Of a stretch of 64,000 nucleotides of DNA, positions 17,703 to 26,755 are shown piece after piece. Position 1 is the first letter of the stretch. Every line of letters begins with the position of its first letter. The stretch is from Burkholderiales bacterium (lineage in GTDB: Bacteria; Pseudomonadota; Gammaproteobacteria; Burkholderiales; Burkholderiaceae_E), in contig JAPLQF010000006.1 of the NCBI GenBank assembly GCA_026399875.1, forward strand, positions 154,505-218,504. Reading direction: 5' to 3'. Below the pieces are notes generated by a model that saw only the letters and a program-made list of their open reading frames with translations, was not told the origin of the DNA and made no database searches. A program made the position numbers and the translations under genes.

Positions 17703-18731
17703 TCAGACGCTGGGGGTTTCCAGCGCCAGAAATGCCTGGAGCTTTGCCTCGCCTTGCGGCATCGCGCGCAGCGTGGCCTCGATCGCAGCGCGTGCCTGCC
17801 CGCGCGAATGCTTCACGGTATCGACCGAATGCCAGCGCACGAAACCCTGCCACAGCGGATCGAGCAGGCGCTCGCCAGGAATGCGCCGGCCGTCATTGGT
17901 CTTGAAGGTGAAACTGCGCAACTCTGAAATCGCCGACTGCAGATAAGCCACATGGATCTGCTCATCTTCGCGAATTCGCTCGACCATGACTGCGGCCTGC
18001 TCGGCCGTGTCGCGGCGATCGGCAAAGCAGGCCGGATCGCGCATGACCCGCGTGCAGAAGCTGAAGAAGGCCTCGGCGCGGATCTCGATCATGAGTACAT
18101 TCATCATCATGACGATGATCTGCTCATAGGGCGCATCGATCATCGGCAGCAGCCGGTCGCCGGCGGGCCGCGCAAGCGATGGCGGTACCTCGGGCATCGG
18201 CCAGGCGTCGCGACCGAACAGCATGTCGCGCACCGCAAACCACATGGTGTCGTGTCCGCCGATGCCCGATTCGGGCACTCCGCCCTCATCGAAACCGTGC
18301 GCCCTGAACAGCCCCTTGCCCAGATGGCCGACAGTGGTCTGGCTGAGGTCTTCTTCGATGATGGCCTGAAAATTGGGCACCGGAATGGTCGCCAGAATGC
18401 GCCCGCGCGCCTCGACCACGCCGGTGACCGTCAGCGAATTCCAGAGCGTCTGCCCGCATCCCCACTGCAGCAGCAGGCGTTGCTGCTCGAAGCTCGGATA
18501 GTTGCCCATGGTGAGCAGGGCGCCCGAAGCATCGATCAGGGGCCAGCCACGCGCGGCCAAGGCCTGCTGCCAGCCCCGTACCGCCGGCCAGCGCCCGAGG
18601 GTGCGCGGCGACTGGTAGGCGCCTGCCGCATCGAAGCCACCGTGCAGCCGATGCCCGACCGCTTCGAGCGGGCGGGCATAGGGATGCTCGGACATCAGTT
18701 GTGCTTCGTCGAATACCAGTGCTGCGCCCAT
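17703..18731 (-). CDS. Unrecognised protein with ferritin-like metal-ligand pattern
   Basis: 342 residues from ATG 18731, which follows AAAGGA. I do not recognise a named family. Three helical segments carry acidic/histidine patterns like a ferritin-like di-iron carboxylate site: E126-E127 with H136 (IIEEDLSQTTVGH), E216 and E220 (IEIRAE), and an ExxH at E257-H260 (REDEQIH). This suggests, but does not prove, a di-iron oxidase or oxygenase acting on a CoA ester or lipid. It lies 47 bases downstream of the thiolase and 68 bases upstream of the enoyl-CoA hydratase. Function is an inference from ligand spacing and context. Confidence 0.6.
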   Translation of the reverse strand: MGAALVFDEAQLMSEHPYARPLEAVGHRLHGGFDAAGAYQSPRTLGRWPAVRGWQQALAARGWPLIDASGALLTMGNYPSFEQQRLLLQWGCGQTLWNSLTVTGVVEARGRILATIPVPNFQAIIEEDLSQTTVGHLGKGLFRAHGFDEGGVPESGIGGHDTMWFAVRDMLFGRDAWPMPEVPPSLARPAGDRLLPMIDAPYEQIIVMMMNVLMIEIRAEAFFSFCTRVMRDPACFADRRDTAEQAAVMVERIREDEQIHVAYLQSAISELRSFTFKTNDGRRIPGERLLDPLWQGFVRWHSVDTVKHSRGQARAAIEATLRAMPQGEAKLQAFLALETPSV

Positions 18732-18778
18732 CTTGCGGGTCCTTTGTATGAAAGCGCGTTGAGACGACTCAACTGGAC

Positions 18779-20017
18779 TCAGAGACGCTCGATGATGATC
18801 GCCGGAGCCATGCCGCCTGCGGCACACATCGTGACCAGACCGCGCTTGAGGTCACGACGCTCGAGTTCGTCGAGAATGGTGCCAATCAGGATCGAACCGG
18901 TCCCGCCAATCGGATGGCCCAGCGCCATCGCACCGCCATTCACATTGACCTTGTCGCGATCGAGCTTGAGGTCGCGGATGAACTTCTCGGCGACCACCGA
19001 AAACGCCTCGTTGATCTCGAACAGATCGATGTCATCGAGGGTCAGACCAGCCTTGGCCAGTACCTTGCGGGCAGCCGGCACCGGCGCATTGAGCATCAGC
19101 GTGGGACAGTCACCGACATTGGCCATTGCGACGATGCGCGCGCGGGGCTTCAGGCCCTTGGCTTTGGCATAGGCAGGCGACGCCAGCAGCACCGCACCCG
19201 CACCATCGACCACTCCTGACGAATTGCCGGCGTGATGGACATGCTTGATATCGAGGCCGGGATACTTCGCCAGGATCAGGCTGCGGAAGGTATTGCCCTT
19301 GTCGTCGAGCGGCATATCGGCCAGCGCCGGGAAGGCGGCCTTGATCTCGGACAGGCCCTGCAGCGTGGTCTGGGGACGCGGAAACTCCTCATGATCGAGT
19401 GCGAGCGTGCCGTCGGCCTTGAAGGTCGGGATCAGGCTCTTCTTGAAGTGACCGTTGGCGATCGCGTGCGCGGCGCGCTGCTGGCTGACCAGCGCGAGTT
19501 CATCGAGCGCCTGACGCGAGATGCCTTCCATGGTGGCGATCGCATCGGCACACACGCCCTGATGCGACTGCGGATGCGAGGCGCGCAGACGCAGATTGCC
19601 GGCATCCATCAGGGCCGGGCCTTCATCGGGGGCGCGACGGCCGGTCATCGACATCATCTCTGAGCCGCCGGCAATCATCAGGTCTTCCATGCCGGCCATG
19701 ATCGACGCCGCCGCCATGCTGACCGAGGTGATGCCCGAGCCGCAAAAGCGATCGAGGGTCACGCCGCTTGCGCGGATATCGAAGCCGGCATCGAGTGCGG
19801 CCATGCGGGCCAGGTCCATGGACTGTGGACCGCGCTGCGAGCTGGTGCCCCAGATGATGTCGTCGATCTCGGCGGTCTTGAGGTCATTGCGCGCGGCCAG
19901 TGCCTTGAGCACATTGGCGGCCACATGCTGCGGATGCATGTCGGCGAGCGCGCCTTTGCCGACCTTGCCGATACCGCGCGGTGTGCGGCAGGCGTCGATG
20001 ATGAGAGCTTCAGTCAT
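18779..20017 (-). CDS. Acetyl-CoA C-acyltransferase (thiolase)
   Basis: 412 residues from ATG 20017, which has AAGGAG upstream. All three thiolase motifs are intact: nucleophile C92 in DRFCGSGITS, NGGAMALGHPIGGTGS with the catalytic histidine, and the C-terminal MCAAGGMAPA with the second cysteine. It catalyses thiolytic cleavage of 3-ketoacyl-CoA, or the reverse. It is a standard active thiolase, in contrast to the Cys-lacking thiolase-like protein at 4039-5229, so the two gene runs appear to do different cleavage steps. Confidence 0.93.
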   Translation of the reverse strand: MTEALIIDACRTPRGIGKVGKGALADMHPQHVAANVLKALAARNDLKTAEIDDIIWGTSSQRGPQSMDLARMAALDAGFDIRASGVTLDRFCGSGITSVSMAAASIMAGMEDLMIAGGSEMMSMTGRRAPDEGPALMDAGNLRLRASHPQSHQGVCADAIATMEGISRQALDELALVSQQRAAHAIANGHFKKSLIPTFKADGTLALDHEEFPRPQTTLQGLSEIKAAFPALADMPLDDKGNTFRSLILAKYPGLDIKHVHHAGNSSGVVDGAGAVLLASPAYAKAKGLKPRARIVAMANVGDCPTLMLNAPVPAARKVLAKAGLTLDDIDLFEINEAFSVVAEKFIRDLKLDRDKVNVNGGAMALGHPIGGTGSILIGTILDELERRDLKRGLVTMCAAGGMAPAIIIERL

Positions 20018-20115
20018 GGGGTGTCTCCTTGTCTGGATGGGGGGGCAGCCCTGAATCATGCCATCGATGGCACAGCAGGCTGCTCGAAGGAATCACATTT
20101 CGGGACGAGACCAGC

Positions 20116-21438
20116 TCAGCCCGGAAAGAAGCGGTTGGCCGGCCGTGGCAGCCCGAGGTTTTCGCGCAGCGTGGCGCCTTCGTACTCGGTGCGGAAAAGG
20201 CCGCGACGCTGCAACTCCGGTACGACCCGATCGACCATGTCATCCAGGCCCGCCGGCAGGTAGGGAAACAGGATGTTGAAACCGTCACTGCCGTCTTCCT
20301 CGATCCAGGCCTGCATCTCATCGGCGATGCTGGCCGGCGTGCCGACAAAGGCCAGCCCGGCATAGCCGCCCAGCCGCTGGGCCAGTTGCCGGACGGTAAG
20401 GTTTTCACGGCGCGCCAGGGCAATCGTTCGCTCGCGCCCGCTCTTGCTGGCATTGGTCTCGGGGATGTCATCGGGCAGCGGCGCATCCGGGTCGAAAGCC
20501 GAGGCATCGTGGCCGAGCGCGATCGACAGCGAAGCAATCGCGCTGTCGTAGTGCACCAGACTGTCGAGCAGCAGGCGCTTGTCGCGCGCTTCCTCGATCG
20601 TGTCGCCGACCACCACCAATGCACCTGGCAGGATTTTCAGATGCTCGCGCGACCGCCCGATCGCATCCATGCGCGACTTCACGTCCTGATAGAAAGCCTT
20701 GCCCGCGGCGAGCGTGGCCTGCGCGGTAAAGACCACCTCGGCGGTTTCGGCGGCGAGCTGCTTGCCCGCTTCTGACGCGCCTGCCTGCACGATCACCGGC
20801 CAGCCCTGCACCGGACGGGCCACATTGAGCGGACCGCGCACCGAAAAAAACTCACCCCTGTGATCGAGCACATGCATTTTCTCGGGGTCGAAAAAAAGCC
20901 CGGTCTTCACGTCGCGCGTAAAAGCATCATCGGCAAAGGAGTCCCACAGCCCGGTCACCACATCGACGAACTCGCGTGCCCGACGATAACGCTCGCCGTG
21001 TTCGAGATGATCTTCCCGGCCGAAGTTGAGCGCGGCATCCGGGTTGGACGTGGTCACCACATTCCAGCCGGCCCGCCCGCCGCTCAGGTGATCGAGCGAT
21101 GCAAACTTGCGCGCGAGGATGTAAGGCTCTTCGAAGGTGGTCGAGGCGGTGGCCACCAGTCCGATGTGCTTCGTGAGGACCGCCAGCGCCGGCAGCAGGG
21201 TCAGCGGATCAAAGGACGTGACGGTATGGCTGCGCTTGAGTGCCTCGATCGGCATGTTGAGCACGGCCAGATGATCAGCCATGAAAAACGCATCGAATCG
21301 GCCGGCTTCAAGTTTCTGCGTAAACCTGGCGAGATGCTCGAAGTTGAAATTGGCATCGGGCAGCCCGCCGGGATAACGCCAGCCGCCGGTGTGAATCGTG
21401 GTCGGCCGCATGAAGGCGCCGAGTCTCATTTTGCGCAT
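20116..21438 (-). CDS. LLM class flavin-dependent monooxygenase (NtaA/SnaA/DszA type)
   Basis: 440 residues from ATG 21438, with GGAG upstream and the MRLGAF beta-strand next. It is a TIM-barrel luciferase-like monooxygenase of the NtaA/DszA branch: DAFFMADHLAVLN, SFDPLTLLPALA, a signature 'GRAGWNVVTTSNPDAALNFGRED', and a flavin-site RGPLNVARPVQGWPVIVQAGAS. Such enzymes use FMNH2 from a separate reductase to oxidise sulfur or nitrogen compounds or aromatics. No flavin reductase gene is adjacent. Substrate is unknown. Confidence 0.9.
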   Translation of the reverse strand: MRKMRLGAFMRPTTIHTGGWRYPGGLPDANFNFEHLARFTQKLEAGRFDAFFMADHLAVLNMPIEALKRSHTVTSFDPLTLLPALAVLTKHIGLVATASTTFEEPYILARKFASLDHLSGGRAGWNVVTTSNPDAALNFGREDHLEHGERYRRAREFVDVVTGLWDSFADDAFTRDVKTGLFFDPEKMHVLDHRGEFFSVRGPLNVARPVQGWPVIVQAGASEAGKQLAAETAEVVFTAQATLAAGKAFYQDVKSRMDAIGRSREHLKILPGALVVVGDTIEEARDKRLLLDSLVHYDSAIASLSIALGHDASAFDPDAPLPDDIPETNASKSGRERTIALARRENLTVRQLAQRLGGYAGLAFVGTPASIADEMQAWIEEDGSDGFNILFPYLPAGLDDMVDRVVPELQRRGLFRTEYEGATLRENLGLPRPANRFFPG

Positions 21439-21508
21439 GGTGTCGGTCTCCGGACAGACTCGGTGATCGGGCTGAACCTCGGATGAAGCTGCGCTGATCG
21501 CGCAGCGC

Positions 21509-22678
21509 TCAGCCCAATGCGAGCTTGCGCTCGACCGCCCGCGAAAAGAAGGCGCTGCCCAGTGGAATCGCCTGATCATTGAAATCGTAGGCCGGGTTAT
21601 GCACCTCGCAATCACCGTCACCGTCACCATTGCCGATGTTCACGAAACAGCCCGGCACGCGATCGAGCATGAAAGAAAAATCTTCCGAGGCCATGATGAG
21701 TGGCGGGTTGCGATCGACCTTGTCGGCACCGACCAGCTCGGCGCAGACCGAGGCCGCGAAGTCGGCCTCGTTGGTGTCATTGACGGTTGGCGCAAAGTTC
21801 ACGCGAAAGTCCACGGTCGCGGTAGCACCCATCGACTCGGCAACCCCACTGGCAATGCGACGCATATTGCGCTCGACCATCGCCATCACGTCCCTGGAGA
21901 AGGCCCGTACCGTGCCCGACAGGCGCGCGGTTTGCGGAATCACGTTGTAGGCATCGCCGGCATGAAACTGCGTCACCGACACCACCGCGGTATCGACCGG
22001 GCGCACATTGCGCGACACGATGGTCTGCAGGGTCGAGGCGATCTGCACGCCCACCATCAGCGAATCGATGCCGGCCTCGGGGCGCGCACCATGCGAACCA
22101 ACGCCGGTGATGTCGATATCAAAAAAGGCACCACCCGCCATCATCGCGCCCGAGCGCACGCAGAACTGCCCGATCGGCAATTTGGGCCGGTTGTGCATAC
22201 CGAAGACCCAGTCACACGGAAAACGCGTGAACAGGCCATCGTCGATCATCGCCTTCGCCCCGCCCAGTCCCTCTTCGGCCGGCTGGAAGATGAAGTGGAC
22301 CGTGCCGTCGAAATTGCGCGTGGCTGCCAGATAGCGAGCGGCGCCAAGCAGCATGGTGGTGTGGCCATCATGACCGCAGGCATGCATGCGACCGGCATGC
22401 TGCGAACGATGATCGAAGGTGTTGGTCTCCTGGATCGGCAGGGCATCCATGTCGGCGCGAAGGCCAATCGATCGGGACGAGGAACCGGCCTTCAGGACGC
22501 CGACAACACCGGTTTTTCCCACACCGCGATGCACCTCGATGCCATAGCTTTCAAGCGCCTGCGCAACACGCTCGGCAGTCCGGGACTCATCGAAGCCAAG
22601 CTCGGGATGGGCATGAATGTCACGCCGAAAGGCGGTCAGTTCGTCATGAAAGAGGGCGATGCGGTCGATGGCAGACAT
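21509..22678 (-). CDS. M20 family amidohydrolase (hippurate hydrolase-like)
   Basis: 389 residues. The metal-binding segment MHACGHDGHTTM includes C101 and H103, as in the hippurate hydrolase/IAA-amino acid hydrolase branch of peptidase M20D. The FQPAEEGLGGAKAMIDDG motif carries the catalytic and metal glutamates, and a dimerisation domain follows (GSHGARPEAGIDSL). It should hydrolyse N-acyl amino acids or similar amides in the cytoplasm. It is first in the minus-strand run ending at 14671, with a 70-base gap to the monooxygenase, so co-transcription is possible but not certain. Confidence 0.92.
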   Translation of the reverse strand: MSAIDRIALFHDELTAFRRDIHAHPELGFDESRTAERVAQALESYGIEVHRGVGKTGVVGVLKAGSSSRSIGLRADMDALPIQETNTFDHRSQHAGRMHACGHDGHTTMLLGAARYLAATRNFDGTVHFIFQPAEEGLGGAKAMIDDGLFTRFPCDWVFGMHNRPKLPIGQFCVRSGAMMAGGAFFDIDITGVGSHGARPEAGIDSLMVGVQIASTLQTIVSRNVRPVDTAVVSVTQFHAGDAYNVIPQTARLSGTVRAFSRDVMAMVERNMRRIASGVAESMGATATVDFRVNFAPTVNDTNEADFAASVCAELVGADKVDRNPPLIMASEDFSFMLDRVPGCFVNIGNGDGDGDCEVHNPAYDFNDQAIPLGSAFFSRAVERKLALG

Positions 22679-22812
22679 CAGGAGCTCCTGCAGGGAAGAT
22701 CAAGTGATCGCGCATCATCGCTCATGTCGACGCCTGTCCGGGCACAGCCAGCAGCAACTCGCCGCTTGCAACCGCTTCAAGGCTGCCATGTCGGGGTGTA
22801 CGATCGGATGTC

Positions 22813-23508
22813 ATGAGCAAGCCCCACCCTTCCGATCCATCTGTGCCGGCATCTGCCAGCCTGTCGGCCGCAGCGCCACTGAGCCTGATCGTCTACACCG
22901 ACTACAAGAGCCCCTACGCCTTCGTGGCCGATGCCGCCATCCGGGCCATCGCCCTGCAATACCCGGTGCATCTCGACTGGCGACCCTACACGCTGCGCAT
23001 CGAGGAGTTCATGGGCACTGTCGAGGCGCGTACCGTGCACAACTGGCGCAAGGTCCGTTATGGCTACATGGACGCCCGACGCATGGCCAACCGTCAGGGC
23101 CTGATCATGAAAGGACCGCGACGCATCTATCGCGGCGAGCTCTCGAGCACCGGCTTGCTGTTCGCTCAGGATCACGGATTTTTCGAGGCGTATCACGCGT
23201 CCACCTTCGAACGCTTCTGGCGGCACGACCTCGATATCGATTCTCTTGAGGAGATGAGCCGCCACATCGATGCGCTGGGTGCATCAGGCGCCGACTTTGT
23301 CCGCTTTGCGCAGGGCGAAGGTGGCGCGCGCGAACGGCGCCTCGTGGGCGAGGCCGAAGCGCTCGGCATCTTCGGTGTACCGATGATGATCTTCGATGAT
23401 CAGCTCTACTGGGGCGGTGACCGGCTCGCAATGGTGCGCGAGGCGATCGAGCAGACCCTGAGCGCCGCCGGCGAGGCCCTGCGGCGCTTGAACAGCCGCC
23501 CCGCCTGA
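22813..23508 (+). CDS. DsbA family protein, 2-hydroxychromene-2-carboxylate isomerase-like
   Basis: 231 residues from ATG 22813. A thioredoxin-like fold with an inserted helical domain. The position of the DsbA CxxC is occupied by YKSPYAF, with serine as in glutathione-dependent HCCA isomerases, and the cis-proline loop FGVPMMIF is present. HCCA isomerases act in naphthalene-type aromatic breakdown, but many homologues have unknown substrates. It is a single plus-strand gene divergent from the M20 gene. A redox role is unlikely because both active-site cysteines are missing. Confidence 0.8.
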   Translation: MSKPHPSDPSVPASASLSAAAPLSLIVYTDYKSPYAFVADAAIRAIALQYPVHLDWRPYTLRIEEFMGTVEARTVHNWRKVRYGYMDARRMANRQGLIMKGPRRIYRGELSSTGLLFAQDHGFFEAYHASTFERFWRHDLDIDSLEEMSRHIDALGASGADFVRFAQGEGGARERRLVGEAEALGIFGVPMMIFDDQLYWGGDRLAMVREAIEQTLSAAGEALRRLNSRPA

Positions 23509-23524
23509 GGCGACACCCGGTCAC

Positions 23525-24286
23525 TCAGTCGTAAAACGCCACGCCCTTTTGCAGCCCCTGCCACTGCTGCTCGTCGTGGCCGAAGATCACGGTGGCACCT
23601 CGCTCGCCAATGCGCCGGATCTCGTCCATCGAGCGCGTTGCCGCATTGTGGTCCCAGGTCTGACGCGGATGAACGCCCTGCTCGAGATTGGCACGCAGCG
23701 CGACCGCATCCGAGGTCAGCAGCACACTCCCGGTGCGATCGAGTGAGACCAGCGCGCAGCTCATGCCGGGCGTGTGCCCCGGCATCGGAAGCAGCACGAT
23801 GCGCCCGTCGTTGAACAGATCGCGTTCGCCCTCGAAGGTGTCGAAGGGCATCGGCTGATCCCAGTCGATCGGCATCATGCCGATCTTCGGGCCGAGTTCG
23901 GCGCGGGCGGTCTCGAGCTCGCGGGCATGGCAGACCACAGTGGCCTTCGTGAAAAACGCATTGCAGCCGCAGTGGTCGGTATGCAGATGCGAATTGACAA
24001 CCAGATCGATGTCGAGCGGCCCGAGCCCGAGCAGTGCCAGTTCATCGATCACGTTGTCGCGCGGCCCCTGCAGAGGCACCAGCACCTTTGACTTGTCGCC
24101 CCAGCGCGGCAGCGGATCGATCGCGATGTCGGGATGGCAGCCGGTATCGAAGAGCACATTGCCCTGCGGATGACGCAGCAGATGACAGATCACCGGCAGA
24201 TCGATGGTTTCATCACGCGCGGCATCGGGAAAGTAAACGCCTTTGCGCATTCGCAGTCGGCCACCGGACAGCACATGCCATTTCAT
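23525..24286 (-). CDS. Metallo-beta-lactamase fold hydrolase, N-acyl homoserine lactonase-like
   Basis: 253 residues from ATG 24286, which overlaps the upstream MFS stop as ATGA. The dinuclear zinc motif is H100-x-H102-x-D104-H105 in NSHLHTDHCG. Further ligands appear in LPMPGHTPGMS, LTSDAV and the C-terminal FGHDEQQW. The arrangement matches the AttM/AiiA lactonase branch of the family. Lactone ring opening is plausible, but many relatives act on other esters. Coupling to the MFS gene suggests the transporter brings in its substrate. Confidence 0.85.
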   Translation of the reverse strand: MKWHVLSGGRLRMRKGVYFPDAARDETIDLPVICHLLRHPQGNVLFDTGCHPDIAIDPLPRWGDKSKVLVPLQGPRDNVIDELALLGLGPLDIDLVVNSHLHTDHCGCNAFFTKATVVCHARELETARAELGPKIGMMPIDWDQPMPFDTFEGERDLFNDGRIVLLPMPGHTPGMSCALVSLDRTGSVLLTSDAVALRANLEQGVHPRQTWDHNAATRSMDEIRRIGERGATVIFGHDEQQWQGLQKGVAFYD

Positions 24287-25497
24287 CGTGTCCCCTCCCT
24301 GTTGCGCGGCAGACTGGTCGCCAGCATCGCGCCGAGCAGATTGCCGACTGCCGCGATCATCATTGCGCTGTGATAGGCCTGCGTTCGGTCGAAAAGCCAG
24401 CCAGCCACCACCGGCAGGCTGACCGCGGCAACGCACCAGGCGATATAGAGCTGGCTGGCGACCCGACCAAACACATTCTTGTGCCAGTAGCGGGCAATCG
24501 CCCCGGCCGTCAGTCCGGAAACGAATCCGTAGCCCATGCCGATCAGCGTCATGGCCAGTACTGCTACCGCCGGCCCCGGAAACACCAGCAACAGCAGCGA
24601 TCCCGCCAAGGCGATGAGATGGGCACCGCAGGCCACCCACGGCACCTCGAAGCGATCGACCAGCCAACCACCACCGATTCGGGCGGCCGCGATCGCCCCG
24701 GTGATGAAAGTCGTGCCGCCCAGGGCAAAAGCGGTGGCCGCGCCATAAGCCTGCAGGATGCCGGCCGACTGGCTCATTACCATCAGGCCCGCTGCGGCCG
24801 CCAGGAAAAACACGCCGAAAAGTCGCGCAAACAGGCTCCAGCGACGATCTTCGCTGCCCTGTGCGTCGGCCTGACCGTCCTGCATGCGGATGTCGGCCAG
24901 GCGCAGCAGCAGCGCCGCCGCCAGGGTGGCCAGCGCGACCGTGATTGCCAGTCCGACCAGCGTTGCCCGTAATCCGAACGCAGCGATCGACCAGCCGAAA
25001 ATCGGCGCGCCGATCATCGCGCCCAGGGGATACAGGCTCACCACATAACCATTGGCCAGGCCGCTCATCGACTCGACGGTCTGGTTGAGGCCCTGCTGCA
25101 TCATCACGAAGGCCACCCCGCCGCCCAGTCCGAAGAGCAGTCCGTAGCCCAGCATCAATTGCCCGATGCCGGTGGCGCTGGCCGCCACCAGCAGGCCGAC
25201 TGCGCTGCACAGCCCAGCGCACAGCAACAGACCAACCGGTGCAAACCGTCGGTAGAGCACTGGCCCGGCAAGCATGCCGAGCGTCAGACAGATCGAGGCC
25301 ACCGAGAAAACCAGCGCCATCTGGGCGCGCCCGATACCGAGCATCGTCTCCATCGGCTTGAGGAACACGCTGAAGGCGTAGATCGTTCCGAACGGCAGAT
25401 TGAGGAGGGTGGCCGCCGCCATCGCGCAGGCACTGCGCTGCCTCGCCGTCAGGGCCGACTGGGCGGGTTGGGATTGGGAGGGGCGGGCGGCGGACAT
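24283..25497 (-). CDS. MFS transporter (oxalate/formate antiporter-like)
   Basis: 404 residues with about twelve membrane segments. The N-terminal pattern 'LLNLPFGTIYAFSVFLKPME' and the loop 'GLLFGLGGGVAFVMMQQ' resemble the OFA/monocarboxylate branch of the major facilitator superfamily. It overlaps the lactonase-like gene by 4 bases and begins 37 bases after the unrecognised 406-residue protein. An organic acid or lactone is a reasonable but unproven substrate. A frame that extends through both this gene and the hydrolase is not a fused gene. Confidence 0.85.
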   Translation of the reverse strand: MSAARPSQSQPAQSALTARQRSACAMAAATLLNLPFGTIYAFSVFLKPMETMLGIGRAQMALVFSVASICLTLGMLAGPVLYRRFAPVGLLLCAGLCSAVGLLVAASATGIGQLMLGYGLLFGLGGGVAFVMMQQGLNQTVESMSGLANGYVVSLYPLGAMIGAPIFGWSIAAFGLRATLVGLAITVALATLAAALLLRLADIRMQDGQADAQGSEDRRWSLFARLFGVFFLAAAAGLMVMSQSAGILQAYGAATAFALGGTTFITGAIAAARIGGGWLVDRFEVPWVACGAHLIALAGSLLLLVFPGPAVAVLAMTLIGMGYGFVSGLTAGAIARYWHKNVFGRVASQLYIAWCVAAVSLPVVAGWLFDRTQAYHSAMMIAAVGNLLGAMLATSLPRNREGTR

Positions 25498-25534
25498 GGT
25501 CAGTCGAAATCAAGCACGGGCCGCGATACCCCGC

Positions 25535-26755
25535 CTAAGCCCTGGCCGCCGGCTTCTTGCGCGGCGCCTGCATTGGCAGCCAGGTTGTCGCAAACGACTG
25601 GTAGTCGTCGCTGCTGGCATCCTCATGCAAGGTCGACTCGCGCTCGTCCCAGAAATCGTTCCAGAGCTCGAACAGCCCCGACTGATTCTGATGCGGTGCG
25701 TTGGCCTCGAGCCAGTCGGCAATGAGCCGATCGTCCGGGCGCTTCATGAGCACGGTATCGAGCAGGCGCTTTGCGGTTCGCTGGCTGAAGGGCGGCTTGT
25801 CGGTCAGACCGAGCACACCCTGCAGCATGATGACCAGCAGTCGCGCTTCATCGCTGGTGCCGCCGGTGAGCTTTTTCCAGTGGGAGGTGGTGCGATCGTC
25901 GTGATCATCGACATCGGCCAGCGCGTTTTCGGGCATCACCAGCAGTTCATGGAGCCGGTTGACCGACGGGTCGCCCGCGACCAGCACATGCAAAGGCGTT
26001 GCCGAATCGACAATCACCGCCTTGAGGGCCGGCGCACGTTCAGCCCAGACCGTCTCGACAATCGCGCGATACCGTTCTGGCAGGCCCTCGGGCGGCGCAG
26101 CAAGCTTGCGAGGTGCCTTGCGGATCGCTTCGATCAGTTTTTCCAGGCCCTGCTGATTCGCAATCCAGGTCGTTTTGCGCGTGTAGACCATGATCAGCAG
26201 CCCGGTCATGATGATCTGCTCGGGCTCGAAGTCGGTGTCGGGCGCCTCGCCCTGCAGGGCCTGCGAAATCGCGCCGGCGGCATCGCGCCGGCGGCGAACC
26301 CGCTCGGCGTCCTCGTACTGCTGCATGAAGTCGGCAAACGAATACTGCGCCCAGGACGAGACCACCGCCTCTTCATATTGCTGTTTCTGTTCGGGGTCGA
26401 TGTCCTCGAGCTCGATGCCGTCGCGGATCGCCAGAATCCGCTTGATGTCATTCGAGGCGCCACGGGTGTGAAAGAGCAGCCCGTTATCGGCAATCGAGCG
26501 GGCCGCGAGCCGGATGTCTCCCTGGCTGATCTTCTCGAGATGCAGATTGACCAGCCCGAGCATGCTGCGCATCGCGCGCTCGAGATCGGCCCTCAGGTTT
26601 TCGGAGCCAAGAACGCTGGCGATCTTGCGGATCGCACGCGTACCTTCGCGCGATATCGCCTCCTGATTTTCGGGAGTGATGATGCCCGAGCCGATGCCGT
26701 GCAGCCAGGCGCGTTCAAAGAGTGATCGTGAATCCCGATGTGCGACCCAGTTCAC
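25535..26755 (-). CDS. Unrecognised soluble protein, last member of the J-domain operon block
   Basis: 406 residues from GTG 26755, which overlaps the preceding stop as GTGA. I do not recognise a family. It is predicted soluble, mostly helical, rich in acidic and basic residues, with no signal peptide or membrane segment. A central charged segment (QQYEDAERVRRRRDAAGAIS) and a conserved-looking C-terminal block (WLEANAPHQNQSGLFELWNDFW) stand out. It is the fourth gene in a row whose junctions overlap by 4 bases (J-domain protein first). The tight coupling points to a complex or a shared process. Confidence 0.75.
   Translation of the reverse strand: MNWVAHRDSRSLFERAWLHGIGSGIITPENQEAISREGTRAIRKIASVLGSENLRADLERAMRSMLGLVNLHLEKISQGDIRLAARSIADNGLLFHTRGASNDIKRILAIRDGIELEDIDPEQKQQYEEAVVSSWAQYSFADFMQQYEDAERVRRRRDAAGAISQALQGEAPDTDFEPEQIIMTGLLIMVYTRKTTWIANQQGLEKLIEAIRKAPRKLAAPPEGLPERYRAIVETVWAERAPALKAVIVDSATPLHVLVAGDPSVNRLHELLVMPENALADVDDHDDRTTSHWKKLTGGTSDEARLLVIMLQGVLGLTDKPPFSQRTAKRLLDTVLMKRPDDRLIADWLEANAPHQNQSGLFELWNDFWDERESTLHEDASSDDYQSFATTWLPMQAPRKKPAARA

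Noticed and set aside
18779..20017. The thiolase as a second SCP2-type protein
   Set aside because: It has the full CxS, GHP and C-terminal cysteine motifs of a normal thiolase.
23525..25513. A single 662-residue frame covering the hydrolase and the transporter
   Set aside because: The upstream part is out of frame with the transporter helices and is arginine/glycine-rich. The hydrolase has its own ATG in a 4-base overlap.
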